Positions 19,525-28,092 of a stretch of DNA of 64,000 nucleotides are shown one piece after another. The translations under genes and the position numbers were made by a program. Under the pieces are notes generated by a model. It had not been told where the DNA came from. It saw only the letters and a program-made list of their open reading frames with translations, and made no database searches. The stretch's first letter is position 1; each line of letters begins with the position of its first letter. This DNA is from Chryseobacterium sp. MYb7 (lineage in GTDB: Bacteria; Bacteroidota; Bacteroidia; Flavobacteriales; Weeksellaceae), in the NCBI RefSeq assembly GCF_002979455.1, contig NZ_PCOU01000012.1, positions 1-64,000 of the forward strand, read 5' to 3'.

Positions 19525-20544
19525 ATGAATAAAAAGCAAATTATCTGGCTTCAGATTTTTTATTGGAGTTTCAATTTTATAGGAAACAACATTACACCAT
19601 ATTTCTTTTTTCCTGAACGCAGGGGATTTGAAACGTATGTGCTGAACTTTACCTATTTTATTTCTGAAATTTCTACTTTTTATCTTTTATACCTGGTTAT
19701 TATTCCCAAAATATTAGATCTGAAAAAGCTTTATTCTGTGGTGTTAGTTTTTATGATTTCTATTTTGAGCTTTGGAGTGATTCGGTACGGAATAGAAGAG
19801 ATCATTCTTCCCCTTACCCTTGGATTCAGGAATTATAATAAAGATACCGGACTTTTATATTATTTGACAGATAATATTTACAACGCTTCACTGACAGTTT
19901 TCATTGCCGGAATTCTATGGATATTGGAGAAATATGGAGTCGCTGAAAATGATAAAAAGCAACTTCTGATTGAAAAGAAACAAGCGGAACTACAGGCACT
20001 GAAGACGCAGATCAATCCTCATTTTATTTTTAATTCATTAAATAATATCTATTCCCTTGTCTATCAAAAATCAGAAAAAGCACTTCCCGCTATTGAAGAA
20101 CTTGGACAATTGTTGAGGTATAGTACAAAAGACCTTGAAAAAGATTCCATTTCTCTGGATAAGGAAATTGGATATATTAACAGTCTGATTGCACTGGAGA
20201 AGCTTAGAATCAGAAACCCTGAACTATTGCTGATAGAAAAAGATATTCAGCATCCTCAGCTTAAAATTTCTCCAATGCTGTTGGTTCCTTTTGTTGAGAA
20301 TGCATTCAAACATGGTGATTTCCGGGATAAAGGTTTTGAAATGAAAATCTCAGATTATGATAAGATTCTGCATTTTTATCTTTTAAATTTTAAAACACAG
20401 AAAATGAAAGATACCGTTTCAGGAATAGGAATCCAGAATGTGAAAAAAAGGCTGGAAATACTATATCCTAAACATCAGCTTGAGATCAAAGATTCAGAAA
20501 CAGAATTTATTGTAGATTTAAAAATTGATTTACGGGATGAATAA
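19525..20544 (+). CDS. Sensor histidine kinase, LytS/YehU type
   Basis: A 339-residue membrane kinase. I start at the ATG at 19525 (MNKKQIIWLQ). The frame upstream uses a TTG and adds Cys-rich residues unlike the family. About four membrane segments lie in residues 1-135, then a short coiled linker and the His_kinase domain with the phospho-acceptor in QINPHFIFNSLNN. An HATPase follows with PFVENAFKHGD and GIGIQNVKKRL. It overlaps the response regulator start by eight bases, the normal pair arrangement. The signal is unknown. The nearest divergent gene encodes an outer-membrane barrel. Confidence 0.9.
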   Translation: MNKKQIIWLQIFYWSFNFIGNNITPYFFFPERRGFETYVLNFTYFISEISTFYLLYLVIIPKILDLKKLYSVVLVFMISILSFGVIRYGIEEIILPLTLGFRNYNKDTGLLYYLTDNIYNASLTVFIAGILWILEKYGVAENDKKQLLIEKKQAELQALKTQINPHFIFNSLNNIYSLVYQKSEKALPAIEELGQLLRYSTKDLEKDSISLDKEIGYINSLIALEKLRIRNPELLLIEKDIQHPQLKISPMLLVPFVENAFKHGDFRDKGFEMKISDYDKILHFYLLNFKTQKMKDTVSGIGIQNVKKRLEILYPKHQLEIKDSETEFIVDLKIDLRDE

Positions 20545-21214
20545 GATAAAATGCATCATTGTGGATGACGAGCCACTGGCCATCTCTCTTCTTGAACATT
20601 ATGTAGAAAAAACACCTTTTCTTGAACTGGTTTTTTCTACAGAAAACCCGATTCTTGCTTTAGAATATCTTCAGAAAAATGATTCAGACCTGATCTTTCT
20701 GGATATTCAGATGCCGGAGCTTACGGGAATCAATTTTATGAAAATTGTAGGATCTGATCAAAAGTATATTTTGACAACAGCCTATTCAGAATATGCTCTG
20801 GAAGGATATGAACATAATGTTGTGGATTACCTTTTAAAGCCAATTTCATTCGAAAGATTTCAAAAGAGCGTATTAAAGGTTCAAGAGCGTTTTTCTTTTC
20901 CTCAGGAGGAAAATACCCATTTCTTTGTGAAATCTTCCGGGCAGAGGCATCGTATCGGCTTTCATGAAATTCTCTATGTAGAAAGTATCAAAGACTACGT
21001 CAATATCCGGACAGAAAACGATGAGTTTATCGTTCTGGATACTCTTAAATCAATGGAAAGCCAGCTTTCTGAAAGGTTTGTACGGATTCATAAATCTTTT
21101 ATTGTCAATTTGAATAAAATCAAAAGTATCGGGGCTAAAAAAGTAATTCTTCCCGAGTATGAAATTCCTATTGGGGAAAGCTATAGAGCAGGTCTTTTGG
21201 ATAAATTAAAATAA
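20537..21214 (+). CDS. LytTR-family response regulator
   Basis: A 225-residue two-domain regulator. The receiver domain (about 1-120) has the acidic pocket VDDEP, the phospho-accepting Asp in LIFLDIQMPELTG, and the late Lys of LLKPISF. The LytTR DNA-binding domain (about 130-225) has ILYVESIKDYVNI and FVRIHKSFIVNL. I use the ATG at 20537, since the longer frame begins with a TTG. It overlaps the kinase stop by eight bases. Likely target genes nearby include the divergent barrel at 17210, by position only. Confidence 0.92.
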   Translation: MNKIKCIIVDDEPLAISLLEHYVEKTPFLELVFSTENPILALEYLQKNDSDLIFLDIQMPELTGINFMKIVGSDQKYILTTAYSEYALEGYEHNVVDYLLKPISFERFQKSVLKVQERFSFPQEENTHFFVKSSGQRHRIGFHEILYVESIKDYVNIRTENDEFIVLDTLKSMESQLSERFVRIHKSFIVNLNKIKSIGAKKVILPEYEIPIGESYRAGLLDKLK

Positions 21215-21228
21215 GTGTATTGTAAGTT

Positions 21229-21310
21229 TTGGCTAAAGCCAATGGATGGATGTTTAATTTTAAGTTGGCTGGGCTTTTTTCGGCTCCGCTCAGAATTATA
21301 GTCCACCTCT
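21229..21310. repeat. Dispersed repeat with TTGGCTAAAGCCAA palindrome
   Basis: TTGGCTAAAGCCAA (21229-21242) is a perfect palindrome, and the flank shares AAGTTTTGGCTAAAG in inverted form with 11543-11557. The rest (GGCTTTTTTCGGCTCCGCTC at about 21273) looks like part of a longer repeated element. It fills the gap between the convergent regulator and aconitase genes. Confidence 0.5.
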
Positions 21311-21351
21311 ATTGAATTTCCATGTCAACATATATTTCTTTTTACTAAAAC

Positions 21352-21379
21352 AAAAAGACGACTTCTATTGAAGCCGCCT
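21352..21379 (-). terminator. Terminator of the acnA gene
   Basis: On the minus strand GGCGGCTTC-AATA-GAAGTCGTC is followed by TTTTTG, a Rho-independent terminator about 27 bases after the aconitase stop. Confidence 0.8.
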
Positions 21380-21405
21380 TTATATAATTAATCTAACAAT
21401 TAATC

Positions 21406-23673
21406 TTATTTTTCCTGTTGTTTGATCAGATTCAGGGCAGAACCAGCTTTAAACCAATCAATTTGCTGATCGTTGTAAGTGTGGTTAGCCATAACGATGT
21501 CTTTAGTTCCGTCAGCATGAACGAATTCTAAAGTCAGCTGTTTTCCTGGAGCAAACTGGTCAAGATCTAAGAAGTTAACCGTGTCATCTTCCTTGATTTT
21601 ATCATAGTCAGATTCATTAGCGAAAGTGATTCCAAGCATCCCTTGTTTCTTAAGGTTAGTTTCATGGATTCTCGCAAATGATTTTACCAATACAGCTTTT
21701 ACACCAAGGTGTCTAGGCTCCATGGCAGCATGCTCTCTTGAAGAACCTTCACCATAGTTTTGGTCTCCCACAACGATGGTTGGAACGCCTGCTGCTTTGT
21801 AAGCTCTTTGTACAGCCGGAACTTCACCGTATTCACCAGTTAATTCGTTTTTAACTTTATTGGTTTCCATGTTGTAAGCATTCACCGCTCCAATCAACAT
21901 GTTGTTTGAAATATTATCAAGGTGACCTCTGTATTTCAACCAAGGCCCAGCCATAGAAATGTGGTCAGTAGTACATTTTCCGAAAGCTTTGATTAATACT
22001 TTAGCTCCTTCAATGTTCTTACCATCCCAAGCTGGGAATTCTTCTAATAACTGAAGTCTGTCTGAAGTAGGGCTTACGTCCACCACAACGCTTGAACCAT
22101 CTTCAGATGGAGCCTGATATCCGTTGTCATCTACTGCAAATCCTTTTGAAGGAAGTTCGTAACCTTTAGGCTCGTCAAGTTTTACCTGCTCACCTGCTTC
22201 ATTCGTTAAAGTATCTGTAATCGGGTTGAAGTCTAATCTTCCTGAGATCGCTACAGCAGCTACCATTTCTGGAGAAGCTACAAATGCATGGGTATTTGGG
22301 TTACCATCCGCTCTTTTGGCGAAGTTTCTGTTGAAAGAGTGAATAATAGAGTTTTTCTCTCCTTTTTCAGCACCTTCTCTGTCCCATTGTCCGATACAAG
22401 GTCCACAAGCGTTCGTAAAGATTCTTGTGTTTTCAAATTTTCTGAAAGAGTTTAAGAAACCATCTCTTTCTGCTGTAAATTTCACCTGCTCAGAACCAGG
22501 GTTGATTCCCAGGATTGCTTTAGGTTTTACCCCTTTTGATACTGCATCTTCTACAATAGAGGCTGCTCTTGATAAATCTTCATAAGAAGAGTTGGTACAA
22601 GAGCCGATAAGAGCCCACTCAACTTCTAAAGGCCATCCGTTAGCTTCTGCTTTAGCTCTGAATTCAGCAACTGGAGTTGCTAAGTCCGGAGTGAAAGGTC
22701 CGTTTAAGTGAGGAGTCAGTTCAGAAAGATTGATTTCTATTACCTGGTCGAAATATTGTTCAGGGTTAGCATATACCTCAGCATCACCTGTTAAGTGTTC
22801 AGCAATTTTATCAGCGGCATCTACCACATCCTGTCTTCCTGTAGCGGAAAGATATCTTCTCATAGAATCATCATATCCGAAAGTAGACGTTGTAGCTCCA
22901 ATTTCAGCACCCATGTTACAGATGGTACCTTTACCTGTTGCTGAAAGAGATTCAGCACCTTCACCGAAATATTCTACGATACATCCTGTACCACCTTTTA
23001 CGGTAAGAATTCCTGCTACTTTTAAGATCACATCTTTTGCAGAAGTCCATCCGCTCATTTTACCGGTTAATTTTACCCCGATAAGCTTTGGCATTTTAAG
23101 CTCCCAAGCCATTCCTGCCATTACATCTACTGCATCGGCACCTCCTACACCAATGGCTACCATTCCTAGTCCTCCTGCATTTACCGTGTGAGAGTCAGTA
23201 CCAATCATCATTCCTCCAGGGAAGGCATAATTTTCCAGTACAACCTGGTGAATGATACCTGCTCCCGGTTTCCAGAATCCGATTCCGTATTTATCACATA
23301 CAGAACTCAGGAAATTGAATACCTCAGAGTTTTTGTTGATCCCTTCCTGTAAATCTTTGTCTGCACCTACTTTCGCCTGAATCAGGTGATCTGCGTGAGC
23401 AGTAGAAGGAACAGCTACTTTAGTTTTTCCTGCCTGCATGAATTGTAAAAGAGCCATCTGTGCAGTGGCATCCTGCATGGCTACTCTGTCTGGTGCGAAG
23501 TCTACATAAGAGTTTCCTCTTTCATATGCCTGTGTAGCATTTCCTTCCCAAAGATGGGTGTAAAGAATTTTTTCTGAAAGGGTAAGAGGTTTTCCCACAA
23601 TTTGTCTTGCCACAGCAATTCTTTCCGGGTAACGCTCATACACTTTTTTGATCATATCAATATCAAAAGTCAT
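21406..23673 (-). CDS. acnA: Aconitate hydratase (mitochondrial-type AcnA)
   Basis: A 755-residue citric-acid-cycle enzyme that isomerises citrate to isocitrate through a 4Fe-4S cluster. Cluster cysteines lie in [11 protein letters not shown] and [12 protein letters not shown]. Other core motifs are [21 protein letters not shown] and [14 protein letters not shown]. Length and N-terminus ([13 protein letters not shown]) match the mitochondrial-type aconitase common in Bacteroidota. It is followed upstream on the same strand by a second, unrelated-class aconitase (23991), with a terminator between, so the two are separately transcribed. Symbol given for the function; the subfamily name varies. 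Confidence 0.93.
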   Translation of the reverse strand: MTFDIDMIKKVYERYPERIAVARQIVGKPLTLSEKILYTHLWEGNATQAYERGNSYVDFAPDRVAMQDATAQMALLQFMQAGKTKVAVPSTAHADHLIQAKVGADKDLQEGINKNSEVFNFLSSVCDKYGIGFWKPGAGIIHQVVLENYAFPGGMMIGTDSHTVNAGGLGMVAIGVGGADAVDVMAGMAWELKMPKLIGVKLTGKMSGWTSAKDVILKVAGILTVKGGTGCIVEYFGEGAESLSATGKGTICNMGAEIGATTSTFGYDDSMRRYLSATGRQDVVDAADKIAEHLTGDAEVYANPEQYFDQVIEINLSELTPHLNGPFTPDLATPVAEFRAKAEANGWPLEVEWALIGSCTNSSYEDLSRAASIVEDAVSKGVKPKAILGINPGSEQVKFTAERDGFLNSFRKFENTRIFTNACGPCIGQWDREGAEKGEKNSIIHSFNRNFAKRADGNPNTHAFVASPEMVAAVAISGRLDFNPITDTLTNEAGEQVKLDEPKGYELPSKGFAVDDNGYQAPSEDGSSVVVDVSPTSDRLQLLEEFPAWDGKNIEGAKVLIKAFGKCTTDHISMAGPWLKYRGHLDNISNNMLIGAVNAYNMETNKVKNELTGEYGEVPAVQRAYKAAGVPTIVVGDQNYGEGSSREHAAMEPRHLGVKAVLVKSFARIHETNLKKQGMLGITFANESDYDKIKEDDTVNFLDLDQFAPGKQLTLEFVHADGTKDIVMANHTYNDQQIDWFKAGSALNLIKQQEK

Positions 23674-23907
23674 ATCGTATTTTAATTTTGTTCTTTTTCC
23701 GTTAATGCTTCTTTTTCTGATGTTGAAAAAGAAAAATCATTTTCTTATATATCAAAAAACGTTCCTATAATCCATTAATAGGGGTAATTTGGATTCAAAA
23801 ATCAATAGATTTTATAACTTTCAATTTAAGAAAAATTAGAATTCATTTTCAGGCTTTTATCGAAAAAAAAACGTAACTATCTTAAAATAGAAACGTTCTA
23901 AACAAAA
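23674..23907. other. Gap between the two aconitase genes
   Basis: AT-rich sequence without a reading frame. It should hold the acnA promoter on the minus strand, but I see no good TAnnTTTG match. A terminator for acnB lies at its far end. Confidence 0.5.
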
Positions 23908-23908
23908 A

Positions 23909-23950
23909 ATTGGAAGATTTTAAATCCCAAAGGACCAAAATCTTCCAATT
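23909..23950 (-). terminator. Terminator of the acnB gene
   Basis: AATTGGAAGATTTT (23909-23922) pairs with AAAATCTTCCAATT (23937-23950), a 14-bp stem. A T-rich stretch follows on the minus strand. Confidence 0.75.
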
Positions 23951-23990
23951 ATATACTATTTAATAGTCTTGCGACGTATTTAATACTCGC

Positions 23991-26774
23991 TTAGTGAGCG
24001 CTTGTACTTGTCAGTTCTTTAATAGAAGGTACAAATGTCGTAAGGTCGATACCTTCAACTGCTGCTTTATACTCATCTATGCTAGGAATTCTTCCAATAA
24101 TTGCAGAAAGAACAACAACCGGAGTTGAAGCCAATAGAGATTCTCCTTTTTTACGTTCAGAATCTTCCACTACTCTTCCCTGGAAAAGACGGGTAGAAGT
24201 AGCTAAAACAGTATCTCCTTTAGCTGCTTTTTCCTGGTTACCCATACAAAGGTTACATCCAGGACGCTCAAGGTACATTACGTTTTTGTATTCAACACGA
24301 GCTTCTCCTTTTGGAGCATTATCATCAAATTCAAAAGCTGAATATTTTTCTAATAATTCCCAGTCACCTTCTGCCTTTAATTCGTCAATGATGTTATAAG
24401 TAGGAGCTGCTACAACAAGAGGGGCACTAAATTCTACTTTTCCTTGTTGTTTTTCAATATTTCTAAGCATTTGAGAAACAATCTTAAGGTCACCTTTGTG
24501 AACCATACAAGATCCTACGAAACCAAGATCTACTTTTTTCTCACCTCCATAGTAAGAAAGATCTCTGATGGTATCGTGAGTATATCTTTTGGATACATCG
24601 TCGTTGTTTACATCCGGGTCAGCAATCATAGGTTCTACAATTACATCAAGATCTACAACTACTTCAGCATAATATTTAGCGTTGGCATCCGGAGTCAAAC
24701 CTGGTTTTTCTCCTGATCTGATTTCTTCAATTCTCTTGTTTGCTTTGTCAATAAGTCCCTGAAGAACTTTATTGTGGTTATCCATACCCTTGTCAATCAT
24801 GATCTGGATTCTGCCTTTTGCAATTTCCAGTGATTCGATCAAAGTATTATCTTCAGAAATGTTGATAGAAGCTTTTGCCTTCATCTCAGCAGTCCAGTCT
24901 GTAAATGTAAATGCCTGGTCAGCAGGAAGTGTTCCGATGTGAACCTCAATGATTCTACCCTGGAATACATTTTCTCCTCCAAATTGCTTCAACATCTGAG
25001 CTTGTGTTGCATGAACCACATCGCGGAAATCCATATGTTCTTTCATGTTTCCTTTGAAGGTTACTTTCACAGATTCAGGAATTGGCATAGATGCTTCACC
25101 AGTAGCTAATGCAAGAGCAACAGTTCCTGAGTCAGCTCCGAAAGCCACTCCTTTAGACATTCTTGTATGAGAGTCACCTCCGATGATGATTGCCCACTCG
25201 TCTACAGTGATATCGTTAAGAACTTTGTGGATAACGTCAGTCATTGCATGGTATTCACCTTTCGGGTCACGGGCTGTAATCAAACCGAACTCGTTCATGA
25301 ATTTCATCAGTTTCGGAATGTTTGCCTGAGCTTTTTTATCCCAAACTGAAGCAGTGTGACATCCTGACTGGTAAGCACCATCTACAACTGGCGAAATCAC
25401 TGTTGCAGCCATTGATTCAAGTTCCTGAGAAGTCATAAGACCTGTCGTATCCTGAGAACCAACGATATTTACCTGTACACGAACGTCTGAACCTGCGTGT
25501 AAAACTTTTCCTGGAGTAGTTCCTACAGCATTTCTGTTGAATATTTTTTCTACGGCTGTAAGTCCTTGTCCTTCGTGAGAAATTTCTTTTGACGGAGCAA
25601 AAACCACAGGAGCTTCAACTCCTAAAAGCTGAGCTGCAAATGTCTGTAACTTCTTACCAAATACGATAGCATAAGATCCACCTGCTTTGATGAATTCCAT
25701 CTTTTGTGGAGTGAAAGATTTGGTAAGGTCAATCAATTCTTTATCTCCGTTGTATAATTTCTTTTCTTTTGTATTGATTGTTAATACAGTTCCTGTCGCC
25801 ACTGAATAAGCTTCTTCAAGAACGATATCTCCATTTTCGTTACGGATTGGGTTTCCGTTTTCGTCAACTTTCTTTACCCAGTTTTTAAGGTCAACACCGA
25901 TACCTCCGGTAACGTCAACTGTGGTAAGGAAGATCGGAGAAATACCGTTTGTTCCTCCTACAATTGGAGCAATGTTTACAAATGGTACATATGGGCTCGC
26001 TTGTTTCCCTGTCCAAAGAGCAACGTTGTTTACTCCAGACATTCTGGATGAACCTACACCCATTGTTCCTTTTTCAGCAATAAGCATAACGCTTGCATCA
26101 GGATGCTGTGCCTGTAAAGCTTTGATTTCTTCCTGTGCCTGAGGAGTGATCATACATTTACCATGAAGTTCACGGTCAGATCTTGAGTGAGCCTGGTTTC
26201 CCGGAGAAAGTAAATCTGTAGAGATGTCCCCTTCACCAGCGATAAATGTTACTACTTTAATTTCTTCAGCAACTTCAGGAAGTTTAGTGAAAAACTCTGC
26301 TTTTGCATAGCTTTCAAGAATTTCTTTTGCAATTGCATTTCCGCTTTCGAAAGCTTCTTTAAGACGGTTAGTGTCTGCTTGGTAAAGGAATACCTGTGTT
26401 TTAAGAACATTTGCCGCTTCCTGAGCAATAGCAGGATCATTACCCAAAGCAAGATCAAGCAATACTTCAATGGAAGGACCGCCTTTCATGTGAGATAACA
26501 GTTCAAAGGCATATGCAGGAGAAATTTCTTCTACTACGAATTCACCTAGAATAATTTCTTTTAAAAATTTTGCTTTTACTCCTGCAGCACTTGTAGTTCC
26601 AGGTAGTGTGTTGTAAATGAAAAACTTAAGAGAATCTGATCGGTCAGCATTACCTGAATCTTTTATTTGCGAAATGATCTCGCTTAGTAATTCAGCACCA
26701 TCAATTGGCTTTGGATGAAGCCCTTGGGTTTTTCTTTCTTCAATCTCTTTGATGTAATCCTTATAAATATTCAT
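23991..26774 (-). CDS. acnB: Aconitate hydratase B (AcnB)
   Basis: A 927-residue bifunctional aconitase/2-methylisocitrate dehydratase. The N-terminal HEAT-like helical domain (about 1-165) is characteristic of AcnB and absent from AcnA. Conserved parts include GGDSHTRMSKGVAFGADSGT, DLGFVGSCMVHKGD with a cluster Cys, and RPGCNLCMGNQ with the remaining two. Length is a little above E. coli AcnB. With AcnA next door the cell has two aconitases of different stability, a common pairing in which AcnB does the bulk of citrate turnover. Growth-phase or oxidative-stress division of labour is an inference here. Confidence 0.94.
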   Translation of the reverse strand: MNIYKDYIKEIEERKTQGLHPKPIDGAELLSEIISQIKDSGNADRSDSLKFFIYNTLPGTTSAAGVKAKFLKEIILGEFVVEEISPAYAFELLSHMKGGPSIEVLLDLALGNDPAIAQEAANVLKTQVFLYQADTNRLKEAFESGNAIAKEILESYAKAEFFTKLPEVAEEIKVVTFIAGEGDISTDLLSPGNQAHSRSDRELHGKCMITPQAQEEIKALQAQHPDASVMLIAEKGTMGVGSSRMSGVNNVALWTGKQASPYVPFVNIAPIVGGTNGISPIFLTTVDVTGGIGVDLKNWVKKVDENGNPIRNENGDIVLEEAYSVATGTVLTINTKEKKLYNGDKELIDLTKSFTPQKMEFIKAGGSYAIVFGKKLQTFAAQLLGVEAPVVFAPSKEISHEGQGLTAVEKIFNRNAVGTTPGKVLHAGSDVRVQVNIVGSQDTTGLMTSQELESMAATVISPVVDGAYQSGCHTASVWDKKAQANIPKLMKFMNEFGLITARDPKGEYHAMTDVIHKVLNDITVDEWAIIIGGDSHTRMSKGVAFGADSGTVALALATGEASMPIPESVKVTFKGNMKEHMDFRDVVHATQAQMLKQFGGENVFQGRIIEVHIGTLPADQAFTFTDWTAEMKAKASINISEDNTLIESLEIAKGRIQIMIDKGMDNHNKVLQGLIDKANKRIEEIRSGEKPGLTPDANAKYYAEVVVDLDVIVEPMIADPDVNNDDVSKRYTHDTIRDLSYYGGEKKVDLGFVGSCMVHKGDLKIVSQMLRNIEKQQGKVEFSAPLVVAAPTYNIIDELKAEGDWELLEKYSAFEFDDNAPKGEARVEYKNVMYLERPGCNLCMGNQEKAAKGDTVLATSTRLFQGRVVEDSERKKGESLLASTPVVVLSAIIGRIPSIDEYKAAVEGIDLTTFVPSIKELTSTSAH

Positions 26775-27036
26775 AATAGAAGGTCTTTCAACATTAAAGG
26801 TAGGCCTGCTTCTTCTTTACCGGTCTGTATAAAACAGTTAATGACATTTTGAGTTTTCGCTTTTTGACGCAACATTAACCGAATAAAGTCAGCATAATCT
26901 ACACTTTCTTAAAAGTTTTTTAAAATTATCAAATAATTCAAAATGCTCCCAAAATTACGAAATTTTACAATTTTATGGAGATGAAATTATTTAGATTCTT
27001 TATAAATATGTATTTTATAATATCTATTTTTGGTCG

Positions 27037-27044
27037 TACTTTTG
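27037..27044 (+). promoter_or_regulatory. -7 promoter element of the WG-repeat gene
   Basis: TACTTTTG fits TAnnTTTG and ends 16 bases before the ATG at 27061. This supports 27061 over 27052 as the start, since the transcript would begin near 27050. Confidence 0.5.
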
Positions 27045-27060
27045 CAAGCATATGGTGAAT

Positions 27061-27831
27061 ATGAAAAATATACTGATTGTTTTATGCGTTTTTACTTCGG
27101 TTTTTGCTTTTTCACAGTCAAAATCTGTGAAGAAAATTCCTGTGAAGAAAGTTGCGAAAACCCCTATTCAGAAAGGAACTTCAGCGAATAAATCTAATCC
27201 TGATCTGGTGGTAATCAACAAAGATCTTCCGGTCTTGATTCCTAAAAAGAAAGGTGATCAGTTCGGGTACGTGAACCAGAATGGAAAATTTATTATTCAA
27301 CCGGAATACCATATTGCTGTATTTTTTTATGAAGATTGCAATCTTTTAAATTCTCCTAATGAAAAAATCAGAAAATTTGGAACAAAAGACTATGCCACAG
27401 TAGAAAAGAATATGATTTCTTACCGTATAGATCATACCGGGAAGAGAGTGTATCAGTTCAAAGAATCAGATTTTGGAAAATGTAAATTTGAAGAATACAA
27501 GCAACAGTTATTTCAGGCTTACATTCTGAATGGCTTCTATGGAATTATTGAAAAGTCAAAATTTGTGAATGCTGCAGATTACAGACAGTTTCAGATCTAT
27601 CCTCAATATCAATATCTTTTTATTCTGGAAGGAGATGATGTTGCTAATCCAATGATTGTTGCCTCCAATAATGATAAATTTGGAATTATTGACGTTAACA
27701 ATAAAATCATTGTTCCCTTCGAATATGCCAATATCAAAAGAAACTTCAGCTGGAAACTGGGTAAGATGTTTGAAGTCACCAAAGACGGTTCGAACTACTA
27801 CTATATTGACGCAAACAATAAAACTTACTAG
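27061..27831 (+). CDS. Secreted WG-repeat protein
   Basis: A 256-residue exported protein. Start chosen at 27061, where a signal peptide begins (MKNILIVLCVFTSVFAFSQ). An ATG nine bases earlier is possible. A Lys-rich linker is followed by WG-type beta repeats: GDQFGYVNQNGKFIIQPEYH near residue 75 and DKFGIIDVNNKIIVPFEYA near residue 220, with poorer copies between. The WG repeat (KWG) family is common in Bacteroidota surface and periplasmic proteins. No catalytic motif was seen. It lies alone between the aconitase genes and the TPP-controlled receptor. Function unknown; a binding role is inferred from the fold. Confidence 0.7.
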   Translation: MKNILIVLCVFTSVFAFSQSKSVKKIPVKKVAKTPIQKGTSANKSNPDLVVINKDLPVLIPKKKGDQFGYVNQNGKFIIQPEYHIAVFFYEDCNLLNSPNEKIRKFGTKDYATVEKNMISYRIDHTGKRVYQFKESDFGKCKFEEYKQQLFQAYILNGFYGIIEKSKFVNAADYRQFQIYPQYQYLFILEGDDVANPMIVASNNDKFGIIDVNNKIIVPFEYANIKRNFSWKLGKMFEVTKDGSNYYYIDANNKTY

Positions 27832-27949
27832 ATAATTATAAATGATGAATGATTCATTTGATAACTCCTATTTTTCATAGTGTTTTTTCTCATCGCGTAA
27901 CTCATTATCTTATACCTCGAAACCCGAACCCTAATTCATATTTTTTTTG

Positions 27950-27957
27950 TAATTTCG
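27950..27957 (+). promoter_or_regulatory. -7 promoter element of the second TPP leader
   Basis: TAATTTCG has the same TTCG ending as the thiS promoter (TAACTTCG) and ends four bases before the aptamer. No -33 TTG is well placed. Confidence 0.4.
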
Positions 27958-27961
27958 CGAC

Positions 27962-28043
27962 TGAAATAAAGGGGTGCTTTAACAGGCTGAGATTATACCC
28001 AATGAACCTGGAACAGGTAATGCTGTTTAGGGATGCGTCTTCA
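27962..28043 (+). promoter_or_regulatory. TPP riboswitch of the TonB receptor gene
   Basis: GGGGTGCTTTAACAGGCTGAG, ATACCC, ATGAACCTG, AACAGGTAATGCTG and TTTAGGGA are the THI-box blocks in order. P1 can close with TGAA (27962-27965) and TTCA (28040-28043). AAAGGGG (27968-27974) inside the aptamer can instead pair with CCCCTTT (28076-28082) near the start codon, a possible switch. Confidence 0.93.
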
Positions 28044-28092
28044 TAGAACGCTGAATTGTATAATATCTTATTGATCCCCTTTTATTCATTAA

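Noticed and set aside
22730-23191. 153-residue plus-strand frame opposite acnA
   Set aside because: It is the complement of a strongly conserved aconitase segment, with composition typical of an antisense shadow.
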